64,000 nucleotides of DNA from Rhodobacter xanthinilyticus (lineage in GTDB: Bacteria > Pseudomonadota > Alphaproteobacteria > Rhodobacterales > Rhodobacteraceae), in the NCBI RefSeq assembly GCF_001856665.1, contig NZ_CP017781.1:1583501-1647500 (forward strand), given 5' to 3'. This document shows positions 1-9,343 of this stretch, in pieces (position 1 is the stretch's first letter; every line of letters begins with the position of its first letter). The notes beneath the pieces were generated by a model. The model saw only the letters and a program-made list of their open reading frames with translations. It ran no database searches and had not been told where the DNA came from. A program made the translations under genes and the position numbers.

Positions 1-2
1 TT

Positions 3-671
3 TCGACCGCGCTCGGCGCGGGCGGGGTCTGGCCGGAGGCGGGCGCGGCGCAGGGGCGGCTCTCGATCCTGATCGGCGCCGCGCAGGGCTTTTGCGGCTC
101 CCATGCCGACCGGCTGGCCGAGGCCGCGCGCGCCGAGGCGGCGGCGGGCGCCGATCTGATCGTGCTCGGCTCGCGCAGCTGCGCGGCGCTCGCCGAGATC
201 CGCGCGCCGCTCTGGCAGGCCGAGATGGCCACCCATGCCGCCCAGGTGCCCGAGCTCGCCAGCCGCCTCGCCGATGCGCTGTTCGAGGCGCTCGCCGCGC
301 GCCCGGGGCTGCGGGTGCGGCTGGTTTACATCGACCCGGGCGCGGGGGGCGCGGGGCCTGCGCTCCTCACCCCGAGCCTCTGGCCGCTCGAGCCCTCGCG
401 CTTTCCGCCCGCGCGGGGGCCGGGGCCGCTCCTGAGCCTGCCGCTCCCTGAACTCATCGCCGATCTCATTGAAGAATATGTGTTTTCCGCGCTTTGCGAG
501 GCGCTGATGCTCGGCTTTGCGAGCGAAAACGCCGCCCGGGCCGAGGCGATGGCCGGGGCGCAGGCCAATATCAAGCGCATCGCGGCCGATCTGCGCGCGG
601 GCTGGCAGCGCGCCCGTCAGGAGCAGATGACGACCGAGCTCATCGAGCTTGCGAGCGGGGCGGCGCGATGA
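3..671 (+). CDS. atpG: F1F0 ATP synthase gamma subunit (N-ATPase-like), 5'-truncated
   Basis: The window opens inside this frame, which runs without a start to TGA at 669-671 (222 residues visible). The motif GFCGSH near visible residues 32-37 corresponds to the conserved central region of gamma subunits. The C-terminal helix (EEYVFSALCEALMLGFASEN, later QEQMTTELIEL) is the typical gamma end that inserts in the alpha3beta3 ring. The sequence is divergent and Ala/Pro-rich, unlike housekeeping gamma, and no epsilon/beta gene follows. That fits the last gene of an N-ATPase operon, a laterally distributed second ATPase; this assignment is inferred. Its stop overlaps the next start (ATGA), so the methylase gene is probably translationally coupled. 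Confidence 0.75.
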   Translation, partial: STALGAGGVWPEAGAAQGRLSILIGAAQGFCGSHADRLAEAARAEAAAGADLIVLGSRSCAALAEIRAPLWQAEMATHAAQVPELASRLADALFEALAARPGLRVRLVYIDPGAGGAGPALLTPSLWPLEPSRFPPARGPGPLLSLPLPELIADLIEEYVFSALCEALMLGFASENAARAEAMAGAQANIKRIAADLRAGWQRARQEQMTTELIELASGAAR

Positions 672-2259
672 CCTTTGACGCGCCGGACAGCCCCGAGGCC
701 GCCTATCTCGCCCGCGCGCCGAAGGCCCATCGGCGCCGCTTTGCGCAGGTGTTCACGCCGCCCGATTGCGCCGCGCTGATGGCCGATTGGGTGGCGGGCG
801 CGCGCCCCGCGACGCTGCTCGATCCGGCCTTCGGCACCGGGGTTCTGGCGCGCGCGGTGGCGGCGCTTGTGCCGGGCGTGGCGGTGACGGGCTATGAGAT
901 CGACCCGCAGATCGCCGCCGCCGGGCGCGCGGCCTGGGGGGGCGAGGGGGCGCTCGATCTGCGGGTGGCGAGCTTTTTCACCGCGCCCGAGACCCGCTTC
1001 GAGGCGGTGATCGCCAACCCGCCGTTTTTGCGCCCCGGCGCGGGGACCGAGCTGCGCGCGCAGGTCGGCGCCACCGCCGCGCGGATCGGCCGGCCGCTCT
1101 CGGGGCTGACCAATGTTTATCAGCTCTTCGTTTTCGAGGCGCTCATGCGGCTCGCGCCGGGGGGCGGGCGGCGATCTTGCTGCCGGCGGAATGGGGCAAT
1201 GCCAATAGCTCGGCGCCGCTCAAGGATTGGCTCGTAAGCGGCGGATATCTCAGGGAAATCATCACCTATTGCGCGCATCGCCCGGTGTTTGGCGCGACGC
1301 TGACCACCGCGTCGGTGGTGCTCCTCGAGGCGCCGCGCGGGGGCGCGCTGGCGCGCCCGATCCGGGCGCGCTTCGTGGCCGCGGGCGCCGATCCGGCCGC
1401 GGTGGCGGTGCGCGAGATCGCGCCCGAGCGCCTCGCGGCGGCGGCGAAATGGGCGCCGCTGCTCGGCGCCGCGGCGGCGCCTCACAGCGCGGCGCTGCCG
1501 CCCGGTTTCGTGGCGCTTGGCGCGCTCGCCACCACCCGGCGCGGCATCGCCACCGGCGCGAACGGCTTTTTCCACCTGACCGAGGCCGAGGCCGCCCGGC
1601 GCGGCCTGCGCCCGAGCCAATGCCTGCCCTGCATCGCCAAGGCCGGCGATGCCGATGGCCTTGTTTTCACACGCGAAAAATTCAAGGCCCTCGAGGGGGC
1701 CGGCCGGCCCACGCGGTTCTTCGCGCCCCGCCGCCCGCTCTCGCCCGCCGAGGCCGCCTATGTCGCCGAAGGCGCCGCCCTCGGCCTCGATCAGCGGTTT
1801 TTGACCCGCAACCGCCACCCCTGGTATGCGCCCGAGCGGCTCTACCGCGCGCCGATCTGGGCCACGACCTTCGGCCGCGACCAGATGCGTTTCATCCTGA
1901 ACGCCGCGGAAGTCTGGCAGTTGACCGCGTTTCACGGCATCTTTCCGCGCATCGAGGGGCGGGCCTTCGCGCGCGCGCTGGTGGCCGCTCTGAACGCCGA
2001 GCCGGTGCAGGGGCTGATGCGGGCGCAGGCGCGGATCTATGCGCGGGGCTTGCTCAAACTCGAGCCGCGGGATTTGTTGGAGATCCCGGTGCCCGATCTG
2101 CGGGTGGCGGGGCCGGGGCAGATCGCGGCGCTTGGGCGCGCGCTTGGCGCGCTCGAGGAGGGGCGGCGGGGCGCGGCGGCGCGGCTTGCCGCACTGGTGG
2201 AGGAAACCGCGGCGAGCGCCGCGACGGGAGGGAAAGATGAAGCTTTTTCAATGGGGTGA
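668..2259 (+). CDS. N6-adenine DNA methyltransferase, Eco57I/TaqI type, with apparent frameshift
   Basis: The first frame (668 to about 1160) encodes an N-terminal FTPP segment, the AdoMet-binding motif DPAFGTGVLARA, and catalytic motif IV NPPF at about residues 118-121. The second frame (about 1165 to 2259) continues with LPAEWGNAN and a long C-terminal domain like TaqI/Eco57I target recognition. The frames join only if one G is added to the G6 run at 1159-1164, giving a 530-residue protein. Expected role: methylation of adenine in a specific DNA site. No restriction nuclease gene is adjacent, so it would be an orphan or a combined R-M polypeptide lacking an evident nuclease. The ATG overlaps the atpG stop. 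The break may be a sequencing error or a true inactivation. Confidence 0.75.
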
Positions 2260-3078
2260 GCGGGGCGCCGAGCGGCCCGGGATGGTCGCGGGCGATGGTT
2301 CGCTGCGCGATCTGGGGGGGTGATCGGGGCGCTGACGGGGGCGGAGCTTGGCCCCGAGGGGCTCGCGCGGCTCGCCGCGCTTGACGCGGGCGCGCTGCCG
2401 GCTGTGCCCGAGGGCGCGCGGATCGGCGCGCCGGTTTCGCAGGTCGGCAAGCTGATCGCGATCGGGCTCAACTACGCCGATCACGCCGCCGAGGCGGGGA
2501 TGCAGGTGCCGCCCGAGCCGGTCGTGTTCATGAAGGCCACCACCGCGATTTGCGGCCCCGATGACCCGACCGAGCTGCCGCGCGGCTCGGAAAAGCTCGA
2601 CTGGGAGGTGGAGCTCGCCTTCGTCATCGGCTCGCGGGCGAAATATGTCGCGCCGGGGCAGGGGCTGGCCCATGTCGCGGGCTATATGGTGTGCAACGAC
2701 ATCTCCGAGCGCGCCTTTCAGGCCGAGCGCGCCGGGCAATGGGTGAAGGGCAAGAGCCACGACAGTTTCGCCCCGCTCGGGCCGTGGCTGGTGACCGCCG
2801 ATGAGGTCCCCGACCCGCAGGCGCTCCCCCTCTGGCTCGATGTGAACGGCGCGCCGCAACAGCGCGGCAGCACCGCGACCATGGTCTATGGCGTTGCTTT
2901 CCTTGTGGAATATCTGAGCCAGTTCATGACCCTCGAGCCCGGCGACATCATCACCACCGGCACGCCGCCGGGGGTGGGCATGGGGCAAAAACCGCCGCGG
3001 TTCCTGCGCGCGGGCGATGTCGTGACGCTTGGGATCGAGGGGCTGGGGAGCCAGCGTCAGGTCGTGGTGGCGGTATGA
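2237..3078 (+). CDS. Fumarylacetoacetate hydrolase (FAH) family protein, with apparent frameshift
   Basis: The start ATG at 2237 has a strong GGGAGGGA ribosome site and overlaps the methylase end. The N-terminal 28 codons (MKLFQWGE to LRDLGG) run into a stop after the G7 run at 2314-2320. Adding one G joins them to the downstream frame and gives a 280-residue protein. Family features are IGLNYADHAAEAG, the metal-ligand region DWEVELAFVIG, CNDISERAFQ, KSHDSFAPLGPW and TTGTPPGVGMG. Relatives hydrolyse or isomerise acylpyruvates (fumarylpyruvate, 2-hydroxyhepta-2,4-diene-1,7-dioate, ureidoglycolate-lyase-like). The exact substrate cannot be read here. The stop overlaps the aldehyde dehydrogenase start, so the two probably act in one aromatic or carboxylate degradation step series. 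Confidence 0.85.
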
Positions 3079-4469
3079 GCGCGGCGTTCGAGCGGCTCGC
3101 GGCGGGGGCGATCGCGCGTCGGCGCAGTTTTGGGCTGAAAGAGCGCCGTGCGGCGCTCGAAGCGCTGCGCGCGGCGATCGGCGCCCATGAAAGCGCGATC
3201 CTCGCCGCGCTGAAGGCCGATCTCGGCAAGCCCGAGGCCGAGACCCGGCTCACCGAGATCTTGCCGATCCAGTCGGAAATATCCCATACTCTCAGGCACT
3301 TGCGCGGCTGGATGCGGGTGCGCCGGGTGCGCCCGACCTTGGCGATGCTCGGCACGCGGGCGCGCATCCGCCCCGAGCCGAAGGGCACCGCGCTGATCAT
3401 CGCGCCCTGGAACTACCCGCTCAGCCTCGCGCTCGGGCCGCTCGTCTCGGCGCTGGCGGCGGGCTGTGCGGCGGTGATCAAACCCTCCGAGCTCGCGCCT
3501 GCGACGGCGGGGGTGGTGGCGCGGATCGTGGCGGATCTGCCGGCTGATCTCGTCGCGGTCGAGCAGGGCGGGGTCGAGACGGCGAGCGCGCTGCTGGCGC
3601 TGCCGTTTGACCATATCTTCTTCACCGGCTCGCCCGAGGTGGGGCGCGTGGTGATGGCGGCGGCGGCCAAGACCCTGGCCTCGGTCACGCTCGAACTTGG
3701 CGGCAAATCGCCGGTGGTGATCGGGCCGGGGGCGGATCTCGCCCGCGCGGCGCGGATGATCGCCTGGGGTAAATTCGCCAATGCCGGCCAGACCTGTATC
3801 GCGCCCGATCATGTCTTCGTGCCGCGCGCGCAGGAGGGGGCGCTGATCGCCGCGCTGCGCGCCGAGATCACCCGCATGTATGGCGCCGAGCCGAAAGCGA
3901 GCGGCAGTTTCGCGCGGATCATCAACGCGCGGCATTTCGCGCGCCTCGCCGGGCTCGTCGATGAGGCGCGGCTCAAGGGCGCCGAGGTCGCCGTCGGCGG
4001 CACGGCCGACGCGCAGGCGCGCTACCTCGCCCCCACGATCCTGACCCGCACCAGCGCCGAGATGGGCGTCGAACAAACAGAGCTCTTCGGCCCGATCCTG
4101 CCGGTGATCGGCTATGACCGGCTCGAGGAGGTGCTCGAGCGGATCAATGCCGGGCCAAAGCCGCTCGCGCTTTATGTCTTTGAAAAAGAGCGCACTTTCA
4201 TCGAGCGGGTCTGCGCCGAGACGAGCTCGGGCGCGGTCGGTATCAATGTCACCCTCGCCCATTACCTGCATCTGAACCTGCCCTTCGGCGGTATCGGAAA
4301 TTCCGGCCTCGGCGCCGCGCATGGGATCTGGGGCTTCCGCGCCTTCAGCCATGAAAAGCCCGTGCTCGAGAACCGGTTCGCGCCCTTGGGCAATTTCATG
4401 CCGCCCTATTCCGGGGGCAAGCTCAAGCTGATCCGGGCGATGGCGAAGCTGCTCGGGCGCATTGGCTGA
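3075..4469 (+). CDS. NAD(P)-dependent aldehyde dehydrogenase, class 3/coniferyl aldehyde type
   Basis: A 464-residue ALDH. Visible motifs: the cofactor-binding APWNYPLSL, FTGSPEVGR, the general base Glu207 in LELGGKSP, and the catalytic Cys241 in NAGQTC. The short length, lack of a long N-terminus and C-terminal region LPFGGIGNSGLG match the class 3/coniferyl aldehyde subfamily, which oxidises medium-chain or aromatic aldehydes to acids. The ATG overlaps the FAH gene stop (ATGA), so it is co-translated in a small catabolic operon. The substrate is not inferable. A palindromic repeat follows at once. Confidence 0.9.
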   Translation: MSAAFERLAAGAIARRRSFGLKERRAALEALRAAIGAHESAILAALKADLGKPEAETRLTEILPIQSEISHTLRHLRGWMRVRRVRPTLAMLGTRARIRPEPKGTALIIAPWNYPLSLALGPLVSALAAGCAAVIKPSELAPATAGVVARIVADLPADLVAVEQGGVETASALLALPFDHIFFTGSPEVGRVVMAAAAKTLASVTLELGGKSPVVIGPGADLARAARMIAWGKFANAGQTCIAPDHVFVPRAQEGALIAALRAEITRMYGAEPKASGSFARIINARHFARLAGLVDEARLKGAEVAVGGTADAQARYLAPTILTRTSAEMGVEQTELFGPILPVIGYDRLEEVLERINAGPKPLALYVFEKERTFIERVCAETSSGAVGINVTLAHYLHLNLPFGGIGNSGLGAAHGIWGFRAFSHEKPVLENRFAPLGNFMPPYSGGKLKLIRAMAKLLGRIG

Positions 4470-4503
4470 GCGCGGAGGGGGCGCTGCCCCCGCCCGTTCC
4501 GGG

Positions 4504-4567
4504 CCCCCGGGATATTTTTGGCAAGATGAAACCGGAGCCTTTCATCTTGCTGCAAATATCCCGGGGG
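4504..4567. repeat. Intergenic palindromic repeat, family A (copy A1)
   Basis: A near-perfect inverted repeat with arms 4504-4531 and 4540-4567. Each arm reads CCCCCGGGATATTT outside and GGCAAGATGAAA inside, around an 8-base loop. Related sequences recur at seven other places in the window, always between genes. The flank continues as a GC-rich stretch resembling other copies. Confidence 0.85.
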
Positions 4568-4668
4568 TGAATGGCCGCAGGCCAGAGGGGGCGGCGCCCC
4601 CTGCGCCCCCACCACCTTGCGCCGCGCGGCGAAATGGCCCAGAACCGGGCGGCAAGCAGGGGGCGCGG

Positions 4669-5568
4669 ATGGGCGAGGAAGCCGGATCGGTAAGCAAGGC
4701 GCAGGTTTGGGCGGCGCTGGCCTTGCCGCCCTTGTTCTGGGCGGGCAATTTCATCGTGGCGCGTGCGGCGCGTGGCGAGGTGCCGCCGATCGCACTGGCC
4801 TCGGTGCGCTGGGGGATTGCGCTTTTGTGCCTTCTGCCCTTCGCGTGGAAATATCTGCGCCGTGATGCCGATTATTACCGGGCGCATTGGCTTTTCGTTG
4901 CGGGGGTTGGCGTCTTCGGGGTCACGGCCTTCAACACGCTGGTCTATCTCGGCTTGCAATACACCACCGCGACGAACGGGATGTTGCTCAACTCGACGAT
5001 CCCGGTCCTGATCTTGTTGATCGGCGCGGTGTTTCTGGGCCGCGGGTTGCATCTGATGCAGGTGCTCGGGCTTGCGGTCTCGACGCTTGGCGTTGCTGTC
5101 ATCATCTTGCATGGCCAATGGGCGCGGCTCATCGCGCTCGAGTTTTCGCGCGGCGATCTGGTGATTTTCGTCGCGATGGTGTGCTGGGCGATCTACACGC
5201 TCGGGCTCACGCGGATCCCGGCGAGCGTCAACCGGCTCGGGCTGTTGACGGTGCAGACGGCGGTGACGCTGGTGATCCTGGCGCCGTTTCTGGCGCTCGA
5301 GGTGCACTCCGGCCGGGTGCCGAGCTTTTCGCCCGCGGGGATCGCGGCGATGATCTATGTGGGCATCGTGCCTTCGGTTCTCGCGACGCTCCTTTACATG
5401 CGGGCGGTGGCGCTCGCGGGCCCGGCGCGGGCGGGGCAGTTCATCCACCTTCTGCCGGTCTATGGCGCGGTGCTCTCGACGATTTTCCTCGGCGAGGAGC
5501 TGCATCTCTATCACGCGGTGGGCTTTGGCGCGATCCTCGCGGGGATCGTTCTCGCGGGGCGGCGTTGA
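4669..5568 (+). CDS. DMT/EamA family inner-membrane transporter
   Basis: A 299-residue protein with ten hydrophobic segments arranged as two EamA halves, typical of drug/metabolite exporters. The start is placed at 4669 (MGEEAGS), because upstream codons lie in repeat A1 and its GC-rich flank and are not membrane-protein-like. The conserved half ends are seen as NTLVYLGLQYTTATNGMLL and the C-terminal GEELHLYHAVGFGAIL. Substrate unknown. It stands alone between the repeat and the ribosomal protein operon. Confidence 0.85.
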   Translation: MGEEAGSVSKAQVWAALALPPLFWAGNFIVARAARGEVPPIALASVRWGIALLCLLPFAWKYLRRDADYYRAHWLFVAGVGVFGVTAFNTLVYLGLQYTTATNGMLLNSTIPVLILLIGAVFLGRGLHLMQVLGLAVSTLGVAVIILHGQWARLIALEFSRGDLVIFVAMVCWAIYTLGLTRIPASVNRLGLLTVQTAVTLVILAPFLALEVHSGRVPSFSPAGIAAMIYVGIVPSVLATLLYMRAVALAGPARAGQFIHLLPVYGAVLSTIFLGEELHLYHAVGFGAILAGIVLAGRR

Positions 5569-5579
5569 GCCGATTTCCC

Positions 5580-5607
5580 TTGCATCGCGCGGCCCATCGC
5601 CTATAAC
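5580..5607 (+). promoter_or_regulatory. Candidate sigma-70 promoter of rpsF-rpsR-rplI
   Basis: TTGCAT (5580-5585), a 16-base spacer and TATAAC (5602-5607) lie about 100 bases before rpsF. The match to the housekeeping consensus is good for a GC-rich genome. Confidence 0.5.
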
Positions 5608-5709
5608 GCGCGGACTTCCGCAGATCAGTAGAACCGGCGGAGCCTCTCGTGGTGGGGCGCGGAAGATCAAGCCCACCTATGAAGCCGCCCGAACATGACA
5701 GGAGATCGC

Positions 5710-6081
5710 ATGCCGCTTTACGAGCATGTCCTCATCGCGCGTCAGGACCTGTCCAACGCGCAGGCCGAAGGCCTCGTGGAACACTTCTCGACCGTGCTCG
5801 CCGACAATGGCGGCAAGGTCGTTGCCTCGGAATACTGGGGTGTGAAGACCATGGCCTACAAGATCAACAAGAACCGCAAGGGCCACTACGCCTTCCTGAA
5901 AACGGATGCCCCCTCGGCCGCCGTGCAGGAGATGGAGCGTCTGGCGCGCCTGCATGACGACGTCATGCGCGTTCTGACCGTCAAGGTCGACGCCCACGAG
6001 GACGGCGCCTCGGTTCAGATGCAGAAACGCGACGAGCGCGAAGGCCGCCCCGAGCGCGGCGAGCGCCGCGAGCGCCGTTGA
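5710..6081 (+). CDS. rpsF: 30S ribosomal protein S6
   Basis: A 123-residue S6, which binds S18 on the small-subunit platform. It starts at MPLYEHVLIARQDLS. An AGGAG site at 5699-5703 supports ATG 5710 over the in-frame ATG at 5695. The core ferredoxin-like fold is followed by a charged, Arg/Glu-rich C-terminal tail (REGRPERGERRERR), common in alphaproteobacteria. First gene of the S6-S18-L9 operon, 17 bases before rpsR. Confidence 0.98.
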   Translation: MPLYEHVLIARQDLSNAQAEGLVEHFSTVLADNGGKVVASEYWGVKTMAYKINKNRKGHYAFLKTDAPSAAVQEMERLARLHDDVMRVLTVKVDAHEDGASVQMQKRDEREGRPERGERRERR

Positions 6082-6098
6082 TCGAGAGGAGCTAACCC

Positions 6099-6326
6099 AT
6101 GGCGAACAAACCGTTTTTCCGTCGTCGCAAGGTCTGCCCGTTCTCGGGCGAGAACGCGCCGAAAATCGACTACAAAGATGTGCGTCTGCTGCAGCGCTAC
6201 ATCTCCGAGCGCGGCAAGATCGTGCCGGCTCGCATCACCGCCGTCTCGGCCAAGAAACAGCGTGAGCTGGCCCGTGCGATCAAACGCGCGCGCTTCCTCG
6301 CCCTGCTTCCCTACGCCGTGAAGTAA
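6099..6326 (+). CDS. rpsR: 30S ribosomal protein S18
   Basis: A 75-residue S18 ([17 protein letters not shown]...[11 protein letters not shown]) with the conserved FRRRKVCPF and [10 protein letters not shown] segments. It pairs with S6 on the 30S platform. GAGAGGAGC lies just upstream. Spacing to rplI is 11 bases. No ssb or priB lies between rpsF and rpsR, as is usual outside gammaproteobacteria. Confidence 0.98.
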   Translation: MANKPFFRRRKVCPFSGENAPKIDYKDVRLLQRYISERGKIVPARITAVSAKKQRELARAIKRARFLALLPYAVK

Positions 6327-6337
6327 GGAGAGCGACC

Positions 6338-6910
6338 ATGCAAGTGATCCTTCTGGAACGTGTGGCCAAGCTTGGCCAGATGGGCGAGGTCGTCTCCGTC
6401 AAGGACGGTTACGCCCGCAACTTCCTGCTGCCGCAAGGCAAGGCGCTGCGCGCCTCGGACGCCAACATCAAGAGCTTCGAAGCTCGCAAGGCTCAGCTCG
6501 AGGCCCGCAACCTCGAGACCAAGAAAGAAGCCGAAGCGCTGGCCGAGAAACTCGCCGGTTCGGTTTTCGTGGTGATTCGTTCGGCCTCGGACGCCGGCGC
6601 GCTCTACGGCTCGGTCACGCCCCGTGACGCCGCCGATGCCGCCACCGCCGCGGGCTTCACCGTCGACAAGAAACAAGTCGCGCTCAAGGCTCCGATCAAG
6701 GACCTCGGCCTGCACGAAGTTCATGTCGTCCTGCACCCGGAAGTCGACGTCACCGTCGTTCTGAACGTGGCGCGTTCGGCTGAAGAAGCCGAGCTGCAAG
6801 CCTCGGGCAAGTCGATCCAGCAACTCGCCGCCGAAGCGGAAGCGGAAGCCGAGTTCGAGATCGCCGAGCTCTTCGACGAAGTCGGCGCGGCCGCCGGCGA
6901 CGAAGAATAA
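6338..6910 (+). CDS. rplI: 50S ribosomal protein L9
   Basis: A 190-residue L9. The N-terminal rRNA-binding domain has the signature [21 protein letters not shown], followed by the long connecting helix (residues about 43-75) and the C-terminal domain. An acidic extension ([20 protein letters not shown]) makes it longer than the roughly 150 residues of E. coli L9, as in other Rhodobacterales. Preceded by AAGGAGAG. A terminator follows. Confidence 0.97.
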   Translation: MQVILLERVAKLGQMGEVVSVKDGYARNFLLPQGKALRASDANIKSFEARKAQLEARNLETKKEAEALAEKLAGSVFVVIRSASDAGALYGSVTPRDAADAATAAGFTVDKKQVALKAPIKDLGLHEVHVVLHPEVDVTVVLNVARSAEEAELQASGKSIQQLAAEAEAEAEFEIAELFDEVGAAAGDEE

Positions 6911-6933
6911 TCTCTCCCCCATCGGGAAGATCG

Positions 6934-6965
6934 CGCCGCGCCCCTCGGGGCGCGGTTTGCGTTTG
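6934..6965 (+). terminator. Rho-independent terminator after rplI
   Basis: The stem CCGCGCCCC/GGGGCGCGG is closed by a TC-centred loop and followed by TTTGCGTTT. Confidence 0.7.
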
Positions 6966-7058
6966 GGGGGCGCCAAATCACCCCCGCGGGGCCAAAATCC
7001 GGCCCGATTGTTCGGCCAGTCTTGGTGAAAGCCGCGCAAGCCGGCGCCGGAGGGGCCG

Positions 7059-7370
7059 ATGTTCGTGATCCGATTTCTGTTGAGTTTCGTGACCGTCTTT
7101 CTGGCGGGGGTCGGGGTTTATGTGATCGACACGCCCGCGCAGGCGCAGCGCGACCTTGCGCGCGGGCTTGCGGGGCTTGGGGGGGCGGCGATGGGCGCGC
7201 GCCCGCTCGAGACGCTGGCCGCGGCGGGCGCCGGGGCGGCGCCGCTCTTGGGCGGGGCGGGGGAGGTCTCTGAGGAGGCGGCTCCGGTTCTCAACGCCGA
7301 GCGGTTCGCGCCGACCCCCGCGCCCGAGCGCGCCGTGTCGCAAGCGAAATTCCTGCGCCCGCCGAGTTGA
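7059..7370 (+). CDS. Small hypothetical protein with N-terminal signal/anchor segment
   Basis: 103 residues. The N-terminus (MFVIRFLLSFVTVFLAGVGVYVI) is a clear membrane or signal segment. It is followed by Ala/Gly-rich low complexity and a Pro-rich tail ending in FLRPPS. No recognised domain. The GGAGGGGCC before ATG 7059 is a good ribosome site. It follows the L9 terminator and is convergent with trigger factor. The function is unknown; it could be a small periplasmic or envelope protein. Confidence 0.5.
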   Translation: MFVIRFLLSFVTVFLAGVGVYVIDTPAQAQRDLARGLAGLGGAAMGARPLETLAAAGAGAAPLLGGAGEVSEEAAPVLNAERFAPTPAPERAVSQAKFLRPPS

Positions 7371-7400
7371 GCGGGGAGGGGGCTCCGCCCCCGCCTGCGG

Positions 7401-7430
7401 CCCCCCGGGATATTTGGACATCGTTGAAGG
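7401..7430. repeat. Family A repeat, single arm (copy A2)
   Basis: One arm only: CCCCCCGGGATATTTGGA then CATCGTTGAAGG. It shares its outer half with A1, and its inner half (ATCGTTGAA) with the copies at 16228 and 58639. It lies between convergent genes. Confidence 0.65.
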
Positions 7431-7559
7431 GCGGCGGCGCGGGGCTGGGCGGGGTGCGCTCAGGGCCAAGAGCTGTCGTGAGGCCGCGGACGGGCTGATG
7501 ATCGCGGAGCGTCTGACTGTCGGGGCAACGGCGGGGCGGCGGTTCGGGCCGGGGAGGAA

Positions 7560-7592
7560 AAACGCAAAAGCCGCCCCGAAGGGCGGCTTTCA
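7560..7592 (-). terminator. Rho-independent terminator after tig
   Basis: Read on the minus strand, AAAGCCGCCC TTCG GGGCGGC is followed by TTTTGCGTTTTT. It lies 20 bases past the trigger factor stop. Confidence 0.8.
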
Positions 7593-7611
7593 CTATTCGA
7601 TGGTGGCGAGA

Positions 7612-8946
7612 TTACATCTCGTCGAGGGCTTCGATGGCCTTCTGGAGCTCTTCTTTCGAGACTTCCTTCTCGGTCACTTCGGCGCCGTTCACGACGTAAT
7701 CGACGACCTTGTCTTCGAAGATCGGCGCGCGCAGTTGCTGTTGCATCTGGGCGTTTTGCTGCACGAATTCGAAGAAGGCGCGTTCCTGGCCCGGGTATTG
7801 GCGAGCCTGGTTCAGCACGGCCTGGGTGAACTCGGCGTCGGTCACTTCGATCTCTTGCTTGCGGCCGAGCTCGGCCAGCAGCAGCCCGAGGCGCACGCGG
7901 CGCTCGGCGAGGGTCTTGTGCTCTTCGGTCGGTTCGATCGAGCCGTGGTTGTGGCCATGCTCTTCCGGGTGTTCTTCGTGCCAGAGCTGGTGGGCGATCG
8001 AATTGGCTTCCGCCTCGACGAGCGAGGGCGGCAGGTCGAATTTCACCTTGCCGTCGAGCTGGTCGAGCAGGCCGCGCTTGAGAACCGCACGGGCGGCGCC
8101 CTTGAACTCGGCTTCGAGGCGCTCGGCGATCTGGGCCTTCAGCGCGGCGAGGTCTTCGGCGCCGAATTTCTTGGCCAGTTCGTCATCGATCTCGGCTTCT
8201 TTCGCGCCGCGAACTTCCTTCACGGTGCATTTGAAGAGGGCTTCCTTGCCGGCGAGATGGGCGGCGCCATATTGCTCGGGGAAGGTCACCTTGACGTCGA
8301 CTTCTTCTTCTTCCTTGGCGCCGACGAGCTGGTCCTCGAAGCCGGGGATGAAGGAGCCCGAGCCGAGCACGAGCGGGTAATCCTCGCCCTTGCCGCCCTC
8401 GAAGGCCACGCCGTCGACGAAGCCTTCGAAGTCGATCACGACCTGATCGCCTTCTTTCGCCTTCGAGCCCTTGCGGCGCTTTTCGAAGTTCTGCGCGGTC
8501 TTGGCGAGGTTCGCCAGCGCTTCGTCGATCTCGGCCTCACCGGCTTTCACCACGAGACGCTCGAGCTTCAGGCCCGAGAGGTCGACTTCCGGGATTTCCG
8601 GCAGCGCTTCATAGGAAACGGTGACGATCACGTCATCGCCCGGCTTCCAGGCTTCGCCGCCTTCCATTTCGACCTTCGGCTGCATCGCGGGGCGCACGCC
8701 CGCGGTTTCGAAGTGATCCGACATCGCGCCGTCGATCGCTTCTTGCATGGCGTCGCCCATGACGCGGTCGCCATAGGTCTTGCGCAGCATGGCCATCGGA
8801 ACCTTGCCCTTGCGGAAGCCCTTCATCTCGATTTCGGGCTGGGCTTCGAGAAGTTTCGCGGTGACTTTCTCGTCGAGCTCGGCGGCGGTCAGGGTGATCT
8901 TGTAGCCGCGCTTGAGGCCGTCGTTGAGGGTCTCGGTGACCTGCAT
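7612..8946 (-). CDS. tig: Trigger factor, ribosome-associated chaperone and prolyl isomerase
   Basis: A 444-residue chaperone that meets nascent chains at the ribosome exit tunnel. Start [16 protein letters not shown] at 8946 with AGAGGAACC upstream. The ribosome-binding signature GFRKGKVP is in the N-terminal domain. The FKBP-like isomerase domain includes [14 protein letters not shown] and [12 protein letters not shown]. The C-terminal helical arms end with [18 protein letters not shown]. The length is normal. It is a single-gene unit with its own terminator. Confidence 0.97.
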   Translation of the reverse strand: MQVTETLNDGLKRGYKITLTAAELDEKVTAKLLEAQPEIEMKGFRKGKVPMAMLRKTYGDRVMGDAMQEAIDGAMSDHFETAGVRPAMQPKVEMEGGEAWKPGDDVIVTVSYEALPEIPEVDLSGLKLERLVVKAGEAEIDEALANLAKTAQNFEKRRKGSKAKEGDQVVIDFEGFVDGVAFEGGKGEDYPLVLGSGSFIPGFEDQLVGAKEEEEVDVKVTFPEQYGAAHLAGKEALFKCTVKEVRGAKEAEIDDELAKKFGAEDLAALKAQIAERLEAEFKGAARAVLKRGLLDQLDGKVKFDLPPSLVEAEANSIAHQLWHEEHPEEHGHNHGSIEPTEEHKTLAERRVRLGLLLAELGRKQEIEVTDAEFTQAVLNQARQYPGQERAFFEFVQQNAQMQQQLRAPIFEDKVVDYVVNGAEVTEKEVSKEELQKAIEALDEM

Positions 8947-9087
8947 GGGGGTTCCTCTGTCTGAAGGGCCGCGCATGCGGCGGCCGCGTCCGTGAATTTC
9001 AGCCGCCCTTCTATTGGGCGCGCGCCTTGGAGGCAAGGCGAAAAGGCGGCGATCGGGGGGCGGGGGGGCGGAATCTCGGGCGAGGGC

Positions 9088-9171
9088 TGGTGCGGGTGAA
9101 GGGACTTGAACCCCCACGCCTTGCGGCGCCAGAACCTAAATCTGGTGCGTCTACCATTTCGCCACACCCGC
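9088..9171 (-). tRNA. tRNA-Leu (anticodon UAG)
   Basis: On the minus strand the acceptor 5' GCGGGTG pairs with 3' CACCCGC, with encoded CCA at 9088-9090. The anticodon stem is CCAGA/TCTGG with loop TTTAGGT, giving anticodon UAG. A long variable arm (CGCCGCAAGGCG) marks class II, and the T loop is TTCAAGT. 84 nt including CCA. Confidence 0.95.
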
Positions 9172-9343
9172 AACCTGCGCGGCGTTTTAGCAACCCTCCT
9201 CGCCCGGCGATAGGGGGCGCGCGAAAAATCCTCGCCAAGCCGCGGTGTTGGGCTTAGGATGGCCGCTGATGGTTAACAAAGAATTATCCACGCAAAAGCA
9301 AGCGCCCGCGAGACGGGCCGAGGCAAGAGAGCAGGAAAACCCG

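Noticed and set aside
9284-9292. DnaA box-like TTATCCACG as a sign of a replication origin
   Set aside because: Single, one mismatch, with no cluster of boxes, no AT-rich unwinding region and no dnaA/dnaN nearby.
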